Source: Phyto melanocephala
Taxonomy: Eukaryota; Arthropoda; Insecta; Diptera; Rhinophoridae
Assembly: GCA_941918925.1 (NCBI GenBank)
Contig: OW799234.1
Location: forward strand, 119,858,284 to 119,922,283
DNA length: 64,000 nt
Direction: 5' to 3'
The position numbers and the translations under genes were made by a program. Positions 11,375-22,454 of this stretch are shown piece after piece. How positions within the stretch are numbered: position 1 is the first letter of the stretch; every line of letters begins with the position of its first letter. Below the pieces are notes generated by a model. That model was given only the letters and a program-made list of their open reading frames with translations, did no database searches and was not told the origin of the DNA.

Positions 11375-11495
11375 AATGTGTAGATGGTGGTCCAACCATA
11401 ATTCACGATGTTAATTGTGAGTCACACCTTAATGTCAAGTTTTTTGCCCAACTTAATTTGAAATTTCATTGTTTCAGTGTTTGACAAATTCAACC

Positions 11496-11640
11496 ATGGA
11501 GAGGTATACAATTGAGCAGCACCTTTAGATTGTTGAAGCTTTTTACGGAAATGGGTGTTCAAATCAAAATGCATTTAGTGCACTTCGTGATTTTTTTTGG
11601 TCTGCAGTATTGACCATATGCGTCAACGATTGCAGCAAAC
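11496..11640 (+). pseudogene. N-terminal scrap of a Tc/mariner-type transposase
   Basis: Reads MERYTIEQHL, a stop, then IVEAFYGNGCSNQNAFSALR. It resembles the helix-turn-helix start of insect transposases that begin MERYT-EQ-x-x-IVE-x-(F/Y)-x-x-NG. It stops after about 45 codons. No TIR was found, so this is a fragment only. Confidence 0.55.
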
Positions 11641-12969
11641 TGCAATTTACATAATTTTTAAGGCAATTTTTTATATTCCTATTTCTGTAGTGTTCGTATA
11701 TGAATTTATTTCTTATTATCTTTTTAGTACCATTTTCTTTGGATTTTTTCTATTTTCTGTTAAAAATTAGACATTTTCTCGCGATAAAAACTAGTTTATA
11801 TGAAAATCTATGTGTCAATGTAATTCCATAAAATTTTTTATTAAAATTAATACTATACTTTTGAGTCAATAGAGTTCACAGAGACGGACAGAAAGACAGA
11901 CTGAAAAAAAATTTAAAAGGTTTTATTTTCTGTTTTAAATAGATGACAATATATAATATTTATAACATTATTACTAGGTTTATGTATTATGCATTTTCTT
12001 TTTTAAAATGTTTGATCAATTAATTATTTATTTATTGGAAGAAAATCTTTTATTATTTTTTAATTTTAGACAAAATATAAATTTATTAGAAATGGTTTAA
12101 TCTGCTTGTAAAATAATTTACAGTGATTTCTTTATTAATACATAAATTATTTATTTAAAAATTAAATTGAAAACCTACTTACCAGTTTCAGCCTCACAGA
12201 GTATTTAATTTTTATTTTGTTTTTTTTTTGTTTTTAATATAATTTAACTGAATTATAATATTTAAATTTTATTGGTTATACATAGCTTGTTTTAATGATT
12301 TTGCTTTAGAGCTTGTTTTCTACGGCTATGAAGTCTGCGTAATTTTTTCTTAAAAAAAAAATATTTTTTTGTTTAGAAAATAGTTGATTACTTAATTAAA
12401 ATTTTAATACGCTTTAGCTATTCTTTATAACTTTAATTTATATGTATGAGTGAGTCTCATAACTTTTGTAGCATTTTAAATGCATCATAATTAAAATTTA
12501 AATACTTCTCTTACGCGTTTACACTAATTTCAAATGATCTATTTAAAAACACAAATCAGTTTAATAATTTACTACATTTCTATAAAGTTAGATTTGTTAT
12601 TGTATTGGGGTTCTTATACTTATATATCTTATCAGTCTGAAATCCGTTTTAATACTAAATAACTTAATTTGATTTTTTTAAATCAGCAAATCCGCTCTCT
12701 CTTTTCATATACGCTTTAAAATAAGTAAATCGCTATCTCTACTTATCTACTAGGCAACAGCATATAACTAAAGTATCCCAGTTGGCCATGTCTTTAAGAC
12801 ATTCTCAACGATGGGCACAAGACAATGTTAAATTAAAAAAGCTATGTTGAAGACTTCTTAACTAATACTTGGACAATATTTTTAAAGAAAGGGCCACGGA
12901 ATCACACAAGACATGTCGCTTATCTTACCATCGAAGTTTATATAAGCGACTTTATCTACACATTGTAGC

Positions 12970-13000
12970 CACACGCAAAGAAAAATCCTGGTTTTGATGT
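12970..13000 (+). repeat. Isolated ACACGCAAAGAAAAA terminus
   Basis: CACACGCAAAGAAAAATCC followed by TGGTT matches the TIR of the element at 14341-19780. No matching right end was found nearby. Confidence 0.4.
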
Positions 13001-13529
13001 GATATCAATTTATTTATAAATTTTATGTGATATTTATTTATTTATAATTATATTTGTTCATCAAAAACAAGTAAAGCTTAGTTTTTTTATTCTTTTTAAA
13101 TTTTTTTTCGTTTCGATCATCAAGCTTTTGTTAAAATTTCAATATTAAATGTTTATTTCTTAAACAAACTTTTTCATGGTTGACCTTTTGAAATAGTATG
13201 ATTTGAAAAATTATTGTGACAAAAATAGTATGATATTTTCACAAAACTAACATAATTACTGTATTCACAAGCTGTCGTAAATTAAAAAATTTACAGACGG
13301 CTCGGCTTAGCACATCGCCGTAGATATCTGATTAGTTATGAAAGCACAATACGCGTAAATATATTGTAGGAAAATTTTTAATTGAAAATCAACGAAAAAA
13401 AATTTTTACTATTGTAAAATCCTAGAACATTATGACAATATGATATGACACTTTGTGAATACAATTAATATATTTAAGGCATTTAAAACTATAAAAAATT
13501 GTTAAATAATATTTCAAACAACAATCTCA

Positions 13530-13665
13530 AAAGTTACTGTAATCTACTCAAAAAATTAGCTGGCGGGTGTCTGGTCTTTTTAGAATATTATACAACTAAG
13601 GGATCAAAACCGGTAGAAAATTTGTGTTGATACATTTTTGGTACCCTATGTAACTTCCAAACACA
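13530..13665 (+). repeat. Fragment of the 61.7-kb Helitron family
   Basis: GGTGTCTGGTCTTTTTAGAA and TTTTTGGTACCCTATGTAAC, then TTCCAAAC, align with 61990-62110 of the complete Helitron. No termini are present. The flanking 13000-13530 and 13665-14340 show nothing recognisable beyond AT-rich sequence. Confidence 0.5.
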
Positions 13666-14475
13666 TATATAAATATATATAGATGTATATGGTTATTGCA
13701 TGATACTTTATTTAAACATAATAATGATAATTGGCAAATATTATAAGTTTTAACGATTAGATTATGATTACCAAAACCATATTTTTTTTCGTGTGAGTCC
13801 AGCGATAAGGAGAATGCATTATTGAAAGACAAACCTATTATTGATGTGCGTTTTCGATTTAACGTATGGAAAGTGACACAAACATGTAATAAAAGTATAT
13901 AAGCTTTGTGATCCCAGTGAATATACTTATACTAGCTCTAGATATGGCAGAAAATGTGATAAATAACATCAGAAAGGTAGACCAACAACAAACACCTCCA
14001 ATAGCACCTACAATTTTTTAGACCTTGCCGATAAATATTTAGACAAATGAAGAAAAATTGCCACTAGTAATTATTATGCATCTGAATAATGTTTTTTTTT
14101 ATACTAAAATAATAAAATAAATAAACCAAAATTAATAACTTTAATAAAAAAAAATTATTTTTGGCACAGAAAAACCTGTAAGACCCCCAAAAAATTTTAC
14201 AGAAAAAAATAAATAACAGGCCATAAAATATTTTACAAAAAAAAAAAAAAACACTATATGTCACCGGTGGTACACCCGGCATCATGTTAAAGCAAATGCA
14301 AAATTGTCCCTTTTAAACAAAATGTTCTAATATTATTCAATACACGCAAAGAAAAAATATGGTTGTGGTAACCATAATCGAAGAGCAACATACTATGAAT
14401 TGTATGATTATGGTTTAAACATATAGTGGTTACCAGTTATCATTTTTATATTTGATTAAAGTATCATTCAATAAT

Positions 14476-14518
<43 letters not shown>

Positions 14519-14562
14519 TATTTATACATATGTATATCAATAAAGACTTTACAATATAAATT

Positions 14563-17292
14563 TTACCTCAGCGCCATGAAGGCATTATTGATTGAATGCT
14601 GATTTCTTAGAAGACACAAGGTGTGATGTCCAATATTATGAATGCATTTAAAAACATATATTAAAAGTTGATACTTATATAAAGCATGAAGTGGCAAAAT
14701 CGAATTAAATACACTGTTATACAGCGCCATAGTAGAATACATTGGTGAAAGATTTGCAACAGCCTTTAAGGCTTTATTTTGGAACCTTTGGAGAGATCTT
14801 AATTCAATACTATTTTTGTATCCATATAAAATTGCTAAATAGTTAAAATTACTTTGTATCAGTGAGTTATAGATTAATAGTTTTGTCTCATGTCGAAATT
14901 TGTTTTTGAACCTATACAAAAGACCAATAGCTTGTGCTGTCTTCATTTTAAGGTGACGAATGTGTATATTCCATGTCAGATTACTTTGCAAAAATACTCC
15001 TAAATATTTTACAGATCCTACTTCAAATATTTCTTCTCCATGAACAAACACACTAAAATCATTCACGCGATTATTATAAGGTTTAAACCTTATAACCTTA
15101 GTTTTGCCAGCATTAAGCACTAATTTATTAATTCTCACAAATTCAAACAACAAAGAAGCATCTCGTTCCATGTACGTTTTAGCAACTAATTCATGTTTAT
15201 AGGGATAAAATAAGCAAATATCGTCTGCATAAATAAAAAGTTTTCCAGTAAGGTTAAGATTTTTCATATCATTTAAATATATTAAAAATAGTAACGGCCC
15301 TAGAACACTACCTTGTGGTACGCCATATTTAACTAAACGAAGAGAACTCTTACATGAATTAATTTGGACAAACTGTTTTCGATTCTTAAGATAGCTTCTG
15401 AACAAAGCCAGTTCATTACCCCAAACTCCATAGTACTTGAGTTTTTTAATAAGGATATCATGATCTATGAGATCAAAAGCTTTTGTAAAATCAAAAAATA
15501 TTCCTGCTACTCCACTGCATCCTTCATCCAAACCTCGACAAATATAATTAACAACATTAACTACTGCCTCTTCCGTACCACATCCTTTTCTAAATCCATA
15601 CTGATAATCATTAAGTAGATTCTCATTATGCATATAATTGAAAATCCGTGAATGCAAAATTTTTTCAAAAACATTGTTTACGATGGACAAAACAGCAATT
15701 GGTCGGTAGGCTTCAACAAAAGTAGCATTCTTTTCCTTAGGAATTGGAACAACTTTGTGTATTTTCAAAATGTCAGGATATATTGACTTCGCTATCATAT
15801 TATTAAAAAGTTTGACTAAAACAGGGGTAAACTTATTTGAACAACTTGAAAGAAGTTTTGGTGATATGCAATCATGACCAGGTGATTTACCTGAACTTAA
15901 AGTTGAAATTATGTTATAAACTTCCTCCTCAGTGGTAGTCTCTAGATAAAATCTATTATCATGAAGAATTAAAGTTCGCAGGGAATTACATGTATCACCA
16001 GGGAGTACACTAATATTAGCTGTTGCGTCTTCAACAGATTGGAGAAAATAATCGTTGAACATTTCAGCTTTTAGAGAGTCTTCTAAAATCAGCTCACCAT
16101 TATTATCTTTAATATTAAAAGATTTTTTTACAGTTCTTCCTAGTGTCTCATTAAGAAACCTCCAACATTTTTTTGGATTTTGTTTCATTTGACTCAAATT
16201 ATTCTTATAAAAGTTATTCATCGAATCTCTTAAAGCGTTCTTTATAACTCTACTGATTCTTTTCAATTTTTTAACTATTTCTGTATTGCACAATTCCTTT
16301 TTCCTTATTCTCAACAGTTTTCCTTTCAATTTGATTAAATTCCGTAAATTACCATTAATCCATGGTACAATTTCATTTTTTACATCCAGTTTAACTATTT
16401 TCCTCTCAGTTGAAATTTCAACAGCTTTACTGACACATTCAATTAAATTCGATGCATCAATTTGCACATCACCAGTCTCTCGTATTTTAGCCAAATGTTT
16501 AGAAATGTAGTCTTCCATACGATTAAAATTGGAAATAAAATGGATCTTTTCTGTAACGAATTGTTTATGCCGACCCATTCGAAATCTGCAAGAAATTATG
16601 TTGTGGTCAGACAGCGTACATTCTATGCTTTCAATAGACATGTAACACGAAGTGTTTGTATACACATGGTCAATTGAAGTTTCACTTGCTGGACGAGTTA
16701 TTAAAGAATGGCCATTCTTAAAATCATAGTTAGCGAGTGTATTAAAAAGGTCATCAATCGAGTTCATATTCAAAGAGTCTATATTAGAGTCACCAACAAA
16801 TATACATGGGCTTCGACCAAAAGATTTAAGTACACTATCCAAAACAGTTAAATATTTATTTAATTCGCATTTTGGAGACCTATAAAATGATGCAAATTTT
16901 ATATTTTTACCCATTAACTTTTCATTCAACAGTGTTAAAATTATTAAGTCAACGTAATATTTGCTGGTACAAAATTCAATACTAAATTCTATATCATTCC
17001 GAATATAAACTGTTGTACCTCCATAACCATCTGATCGGCAACTATGAACAGCCGTAAATCCCGAGATGTTATATAATTGGGTTAAACATTCATTGAACCA
17101 CGTTTCCTGTACAGCTATAATATTGGGTAGACGAGGCAACATATGAATTAGATTTTTAAATTTATTAAACTTTTCTATAGAGGAAATGCTTCTGACATTA
17201 ATAGAGATTATATTAAATAATAACGAACATGAGGTGTTATTAACAAAGTTCACAAATGAATTTAAATTATGGAAATAATTATTGTGAATCAT
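14563..17292 (-). CDS. LINE ORF2: endonuclease and reverse transcriptase, apparently intact
   Basis: 909 residues without a stop. The protein nicks target DNA and copies the LINE RNA at the nick. Residues 25-235 are an exonuclease-endonuclease-phosphatase domain: N32 (ISINVRS), E63 (VQETW), D168 and N170 (FVGDSN), D208-H209 (SIDHVY), and the terminal S228-D229-H230 (LSDHN). Residues about 500-750 are the reverse transcriptase: YRPIAVLS near 530, YGFRKGCGT near 565, FFDFTKAFD with the first catalytic Asp at 601, GVPQGSVLGPLLFLIY near 657, and the FIYADD box with Asp 690-691. There is no RNase H domain after it. Length and order are normal for the CR1/Jockey groups. The intact frame suggests recent insertion. 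Confidence 0.85.
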   Translation of the reverse strand: MIHNNYFHNLNSFVNFVNNTSCSLLFNIISINVRSISSIEKFNKFKNLIHMLPRLPNIIAVQETWFNECLTQLYNISGFTAVHSCRSDGYGGTTVYIRNDIEFSIEFCTSKYYVDLIILTLLNEKLMGKNIKFASFYRSPKCELNKYLTVLDSVLKSFGRSPCIFVGDSNIDSLNMNSIDDLFNTLANYDFKNGHSLITRPASETSIDHVYTNTSCYMSIESIECTLSDHNIISCRFRMGRHKQFVTEKIHFISNFNRMEDYISKHLAKIRETGDVQIDASNLIECVSKAVEISTERKIVKLDVKNEIVPWINGNLRNLIKLKGKLLRIRKKELCNTEIVKKLKRISRVIKNALRDSMNNFYKNNLSQMKQNPKKCWRFLNETLGRTVKKSFNIKDNNGELILEDSLKAEMFNDYFLQSVEDATANISVLPGDTCNSLRTLILHDNRFYLETTTEEEVYNIISTLSSGKSPGHDCISPKLLSSCSNKFTPVLVKLFNNMIAKSIYPDILKIHKVVPIPKEKNATFVEAYRPIAVLSIVNNVFEKILHSRIFNYMHNENLLNDYQYGFRKGCGTEEAVVNVVNYICRGLDEGCSGVAGIFFDFTKAFDLIDHDILIKKLKYYGVWGNELALFRSYLKNRKQFVQINSCKSSLRLVKYGVPQGSVLGPLLFLIYLNDMKNLNLTGKLFIYADDICLFYPYKHELVAKTYMERDASLLFEFVRINKLVLNAGKTKVIRFKPYNNRVNDFSVFVHGEEIFEVGSVKYLGVFLQSNLTWNIHIRHLKMKTAQAIGLLYRFKNKFRHETKLLIYNSLIQSNFNYLAILYGYKNSIELRSLQRFQNKALKAVANLSPMYSTMALYNSVFNSILPLHALYKYQLLIYVFKCIHNIGHHTLCLLRNQHSINNAFMALR

Positions 17293-17365
17293 AAAAAAAA
17301 ATATTTATATATATATATATGAACATAGTATAAAAAAAAAAAATAAAAACAGAATTATAAATTAA

Positions 17366-18238
17366 TTAAGGAGATAGAAACATGTCATTAGAATTACTAT
17401 CATCATCAACTACTGCAATTTGCTGCGATTTTCGACCCTTAGGCTTATTTACTGAAGCTTCATACAATAGGTTATCAACCTCTTCCTTATTTCTAATTAA
17501 TCTGGGCTTCGACAACTCACTTCTCTTAGTAAAAACTTTTCCATCAAAAGTATACACTGCACGATAACCAACACTTTTTAATGTTTTAGCATAATTAAAC
17601 AAGCTAAGTGTTTCTCTGCTTAAGTAATCACTTATAAAAATTTTATTGTCCTTTTCTTTTAATATAGGTTTAACAGACATCAGTTTTTGTTTTGCAGCAG
17701 TTGAATTGAATTTAACTATAACGATCTCTTTATTTTTTGTATCAACTTTCTGATTTAACATTTTTCTGCTTCTCATAATATATGCATCACTTATACTTTC
17801 TGGCTGCAACTCGACCCCTGCCTCAGTAGTAATACTCAACACAGCATCAACAGCTGTTGATCCAGCCTTAATATCAACATTACGAATAACACAATCATTC
17901 TTAACTCTTTGGTCGTTAAGGAATTTGATTGAATTTTTTAGTGTTTCCACTTCAGCTTTTAAGGCCTTATTCTCATTTTGGACAATTTCTAATTTCTTTT
18001 TATTTTCCGTGACTCCTTTAAACAGTTCATCAAATTTATTTGACATAAAGTTCACACTTTCATGTAATACAGACAATTGATCCAATTTTTTTAGTTCACT
18101 CTTAATAACATTCAATTCAGATTTTATGTTTGTATTACCAGCATTAATGCATTGATGACAAACGTATTCCTCATTTGTATGTGCCACTAGGTAATCATAC
18201 TTTCGTCTGCTATATATGTGAACAATTAAAATCGACAA
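17366..18238 (-). CDS. LINE ORF1: PHD-like and coiled-coil RNA-binding protein
   Basis: 290 residues, 73 bases upstream of ORF2. Near the N-terminus EEYVCHQC resembles the last cysteine pair of a PHD finger. Residues about 40-115 are a predicted coiled coil (KSELKKLDQL, NKALKAEVETLKNSIKFL). The C-terminal part holds EIVIVKFNSTAAKQKL and then KIFISDYLSRETLSLF, the pattern of ORF1 proteins in CR1-type LINEs. The frame upstream of the annotated Met meets a stop, while another frame reads IICPKKARIVDFNCSHI. A frameshift near 18240 has therefore probably broken off the start of the PHD finger. The role is presumably RNA binding and chaperoning of the LINE RNP. Confidence 0.7.
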   Translation of the reverse strand: MSILIVHIYSRRKYDYLVAHTNEEYVCHQCINAGNTNIKSELNVIKSELKKLDQLSVLHESVNFMSNKFDELFKGVTENKKKLEIVQNENKALKAEVETLKNSIKFLNDQRVKNDCVIRNVDIKAGSTAVDAVLSITTEAGVELQPESISDAYIMRSRKMLNQKVDTKNKEIVIVKFNSTAAKQKLMSVKPILKEKDNKIFISDYLSRETLSLFNYAKTLKSVGYRAVYTFDGKVFTKRSELSKPRLIRNKEEVDNLLYEASVNKPKGRKSQQIAVVDDDSNSNDMFLSP

Positions 18239-18552
18239 TCCTTGCTTTTTTAGGGCAAATTATTGTCTTTTGCTGTAACATACACATATTGATTGTACTT
18301 ACCAATTTAATTGCAATTTTTTATCAATATTTTTTTACATTTTCTCGTTTATTTGTAAATTTTCTTTTATTTTTTAAAATTTTTGTTAATTTTTTTGACA
18401 TCTCAAACTTTTAAAATATTTAATAAAAATTTTTTTAGCAAGAAGAACAGTTGAAATCAAATTATTATTAAAAAAAAATCAAAGCTTGATTAATTTGTAA
18501 TCATACTGTTATTTAATAATTATTTGTAATTTTTAATGCTTTTGAATATAAT

Positions 18553-19533
18553 GGGGCATATTCATAGTCATCAAAAAAGTCGACTTTTACAGTACTTAAG
18601 TCAATTTCTTAAAAAAGTCTACTCTAAGTCATTCATAGACAACTTCAAGTTGGTTTTTGACATTAAAGTCGGCTCTAAATTTAAAACCAGCTGAACCTGT
18701 TGTTAACTCTATTTACAATAACATCAGCTGTTCATTGTAAAGTTAAAAGATTTATTGAAAATTAAAAAAATGCCAAGATTTCAAGATATTGATAGAGATT
18801 TTTCAATAACTGGTGATAGTGAGGATGATTTTTGTGTAAGGAAGCCTAAAAATTACAAAAAAAGATTTAATCCCTTCGACCTAAGCGATGAGGATTTTTA
18901 TTCCCGCTACAGATTTGACAAAATTACAAATCGTTTTTTGTTAAGCTTTGGTAAAATGAAAGCATCGTTTCCCTTTTAGCTTTTCACGAATTTTTTTTCT
19001 GTATTAATGAGATATCATTTCCTCTGTTTTCTACCACATCCAAGTGTGCGTTTACACACTCCCGGAGGCATTCTTTCTCAGAAGCACTCCATTTTGCATC
19101 TCTTGGCTTCTTCAGTTTCTGAAAGTAAAACATTTATTAAATGCCAAACTAAAAATATATCACACATATGTACATGTGTATGTACATACATAAATATGTT
19201 ATTGAGACTTACCATTTCTGTTTTTTCCATTATTTAAATAAATTTTGATTTTATACATTAGATGTAAAACGTTTTAAAATTTTTATTTTTTATTGTTTGC
19301 TTCAACAAAAGTAAACAAAAGAAAAGCAGCTGATCAAGTTGCCACTTTTTATTTTTTAAAAAGAAATTGTATGCCAGAGTTAAGCAAATAAGAGTTGACA
19401 CCCATTTAAAGCCAGCTCAACTTAAAGTATACTTTTTTTCTGACTATGAATACCAAAAAGGTAGTAAAAGCTTTTAACTTAAAGATTAACTTTAGTAAGA
19501 GCCGACTTTAGTTTGCGACTATGAATACAAGCC
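18553..19533 (+). mobile_element. Second internally deleted Harbinger element
   Basis: The left end GGGGCATATTCATAGTC and the right end (reverse complement GGCTTGTATTCATAGTC) pair over most positions, with AAAGTCGRCTTTTAC-type sequence continuing inward. AAT flanks both sides (18550-18552 and 19534-19536). It retains only a first transposase exon at 18755-18979. It sits inside the remains of the 14341-19780 element. Confidence 0.75.
18755..18979 (+). pseudogene. Truncated Harbinger transposase start
   Basis: 74 residues. After an acidic leader (DIDRDFSITGDSEDDF) comes DLSDEDFYSRYRFDKITNRF, which matches the SDEDF-x-R-(Y/F)R-(L/F)-x-K stretch found at the start of HARBI1-like nucleases. The reading then goes off into unrelated residues and stops. 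No catalytic residues are present. It differs clearly in sequence from the fragment at 10891, so the two belong to different Harbinger families. Confidence 0.65.
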
Positions 19534-19859
19534 AATGTTTTTTTTTGTTGGATTAGTTTTTTTAATCATACTATTTTTAAATGACAACCATATCGAAGAT
19601 TTTACGTTAAATAAACGTTAAATGATAAAATTCAAACAAATTCTTGATTAATGTGACAAACTATATGATGAAATGAAACAAAAATAAATATTACTTGTTT
19701 TCGACACCCAAATATTGTTATAGCGAATTTAATATGACCATCGTAATCATGTCGTAACCATAGTTTTTCTTTGCGTGTAGAACATTAATTGATTATAATC
19801 AATAATAATATTATTACCGCCTAATATAATATGGAAAATTATTTAGATGAAATTTTTAA

Positions 19860-21175
19860 AGACTTTTATGGAGACAAAAAAGTTACGAAATAACTACAGG
19901 GCCGATTTTGATAAAATTTGTAGTAGGGGTTTCATCAGACATACAACATTAAGCAGTGTTTTAAAACTTAAAACGCATTCATAAAACAGCTTGGTACTTT
20001 TAAGAAATATTTAATTTTTATTAAAAATACTGTATATTTATTAACTTTAAATTATTTCTATTAAAATAATTTATTATTAAATAAATATCTACATATTTTC
20101 TGCTAAATTCTTGAAAAATATTACAGTTTTATTGAAGATTTGTTTGACAAATTTCTGTACAACATCAGTCAAATAAGATTTTAATAGATTTTAAATATTT
20201 CTTATGAATACGGTTTGAACTTGGAATTTGTACATTGATATAGAAAACCGAAAAAGGTATTTTTCTTCTTTTTTATGGCAATTTTTTATATTTTAGTTTA
20301 TGATTATAGAATTTTAAAAAAAGGGATTTTTAATACAAATTAAGGTTGAAAAAGATATGGGCGATCCAAAAGGTACTTTTTAAATTTTTAAGCTACTCAT
20401 TATATTTTCCATCTTTGTGAAGCTACCTTTTGTTAGTTATGATCTATTGATTCAATTTTTATGATACTTTTTTGTATTTTCTACATTTGCAATCTAGATT
20501 TTTGAATTTAGGGACTGGTGATCTGCGGCGAGACTGAAAATGTTATGGGCAACCGAAGAGATACTTTTTTCTATTTCTATGCTACTTTTTGGGTTTTCTA
20601 CGCTTATGAAGCTAGAATTTTGAAGTTAGGAACCTTTTATTAAAGTTTCGACTGAAAAGGACACGGGCGAATAAAATAGTACTTTTCACTTTTTTTGGTA
20701 CTTTTTCATTTTGTATATTTATAAAGCTAGAATTTTCAAAATTAGTTACTACTGATTCAAGTTGAGACACACACACATTTTAATGCTATTTTTTCTATTT
20801 TCTACTTTTATGAAGCTAGAGTTTTGAAATTAAAGAGTATTGCTTTATGTTGACACTGAAAATGTTGGAAGTGATCAAAAAAATACTTTTAAACTTTTTA
20901 TGGTACTTTTTGTTTTTTCATGTTTATGTAGCTAGAATTTTGGAATTAGCGACTACTGATTTAAGTTGCGACTGAAATTGCTTGGGGGATCAAAAAGGTA
21001 CTTTTTTGTATGTTGTTGGGAAACACAAAATTTACTTTTTCGCATTTTTATTGTATTTCTTGGATTTTCGACGTTTGTGAACACATTTACTTTAAATTAG
21101 CAACTATTGATTGATCCGAGGAGAAACTAAAAATGTGATGGAAGACCAAAAAGGTACTTTTTCGTTATATTATGG
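19860..21175 (+). repeat. Degenerate relative of the 61.7-kb Helitron, with internal repeats
   Basis: TTTCATCAGACATACAACAT and CGCATTCATAAAACAG match 62285-62345. Then come at least seven diverged repeats of about 110-130 bases, each with GGTACTTTT, a TCTAC-x-TTTATGAAGC phrase, AGAATTTTGAAATTAG and a GACTGAAAATGTTATGGG-like phrase. These are the same units as in 62444-63200. No clear 5' or 3' terminus, so old or truncated. Confidence 0.65.
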
Positions 21176-22387
21176 TACTAGATTAGCTTAGTAATTTGCA
21201 ACCAGATTAATCGTTAACGAAGTTTTCCATCACATTATCTCTAGCTTAAAGTTTAAAGACAAATTTAGTGCATGAACGATTTAAAAAATGTATTGAAAGA
21301 AATGATTAAAGACAATTCATCTACGACGTTTTTGCCAACTGGGTTAGTAAATATGTATGTCTGTATGTCTTTAGTAGACGGGAGTAAATTATTTAATTTA
21401 TTTTCATCTTTATCATCAGCAGCAAACATCATCATCGCCATAATAATTTTTTAGGAGAATCTTGCATCTACAAAACATTTGAACGCTTGAAAATTACTCT
21501 TAAGTTAAATGACAAACAATGAGACACACATTTACTGTATCTTTTTATGAATAAGGTTAATCTATCGTAAGTTAAAGTCAAAACTTATTACTACACGTCT
21601 CCACGTGCAAATTTATTTCCCAAGATAAGCAATTATGTCGTCCAAATCACAGCTCAAAAATGTTTATGTACATTGTGTAAGCACAGTTTTTAGGTGGAGA
21701 ATGCTTTCACTTTAAGTGATTATGTTTGTATGCAAACAAAAGTTTATGCATATTCACTGTTTTTATCGGCCATGTCATGGAAAACGAAATAATGTGAAAT
21801 TGAAATCGACGAATATTTTCAATTAAATTTTTGTAAAAATGGACGCAGCTTTTCCTGATTTCAAAAGTAGTTTAAGTATAGGAAGGTGGTCTTCAAACTA
21901 TGAAGTATATGAAAGGAAATATTTTTATGAACTTTGAATACGGGAGAATTTTTAAAATTTAATCGATTTCAATTTCACGTGATTTCGATTTCCATGACAT
22001 GGCCGTATATATATATACTGGAATGTACTGCGGTCTACCCATTCGACCGTAATCTACTTGTAAACGAATTTCCAAGCTAAAAATATAACTTTGCTCTAAC
22101 AATTTATCTATTTATTTATTTTTATTATATCTACTTATTATTTCGATTAATTTCTTTCCTAAAGTAAATCCAATAAACTGTTGATGGTAACCGAAATCAG
22201 AAAAAAAATACAACAAAACATCTCTTAAACGGAAATTTAAACTGCTACAAGCACACCGTGTTCCACTTTGATCTGCCAAAACATCTGTCATAAATTGGAA
22301 CAAAATATTGGCGTTTTGACATTTATATTTTTTAATTTTCAGAAAATCTATTTTATAATTTGATGTATCGACTCTTTTAGTAGTACT

Positions 22388-22430
22388 ATATCCGGCTGTG
22401 CCGAATTTTTGATACCCACCACCAATTTTA
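22388..22430 (-). repeat. Reverse-oriented terminus of a related hairpin-ended repeat
   Basis: TATATCCGGCTGTGCCGAAT and GATACCCACCACCAATTTT are the inverted right end of the sub-family at 22455-23584, lying just upstream of it. Confidence 0.55.
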
Positions 22431-22454
22431 TGAAATTTTGTAGCACAAAATTTT

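Larger units (their letters stand above)
14479..18497 (-). mobile_element. CR1-like non-LTR retrotransposon (LINE), near full length
   Basis: On the minus strand it carries ORF1 (17366-18238) and ORF2 (14563-17292) in the usual order. It ends in a long poly(A), seen as the T-run at 14479-14517. A possible target duplication TAATCAT sits at 14472-14478 and 18498-18504; at seven AT-rich bases it could be chance. A PHD-like ORF1 plus an AP-endonuclease/reverse-transcriptase ORF2 without RNase H suits the CR1 group (including Daphne/Kiri-like families). The clade is inference. Confidence 0.8.
14341..19780. mobile_element. Older TIR element split by two later insertions
   Basis: Left end TACACGCAAAGAAAAAATAT then GGTT (14341-14364); right end AACCATAGTTTTTCTTTGCG then TGTA (19757-19780), inverted copies of each other. 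Taking out the LINE (14479-18497) and the Harbinger (18553-19533) leaves about 440 bases, a normal MITE size. Both flanking pieces hold matching CATAATCG/CGTAATCATG phrases. No clear target duplication. The class is unassigned. Confidence 0.6.

Noticed and set aside
15364..16677. Plus-strand frames opposite the LINE ORF2
   Set aside because: Antisense shadows of the reverse transcriptase/endonuclease frame.
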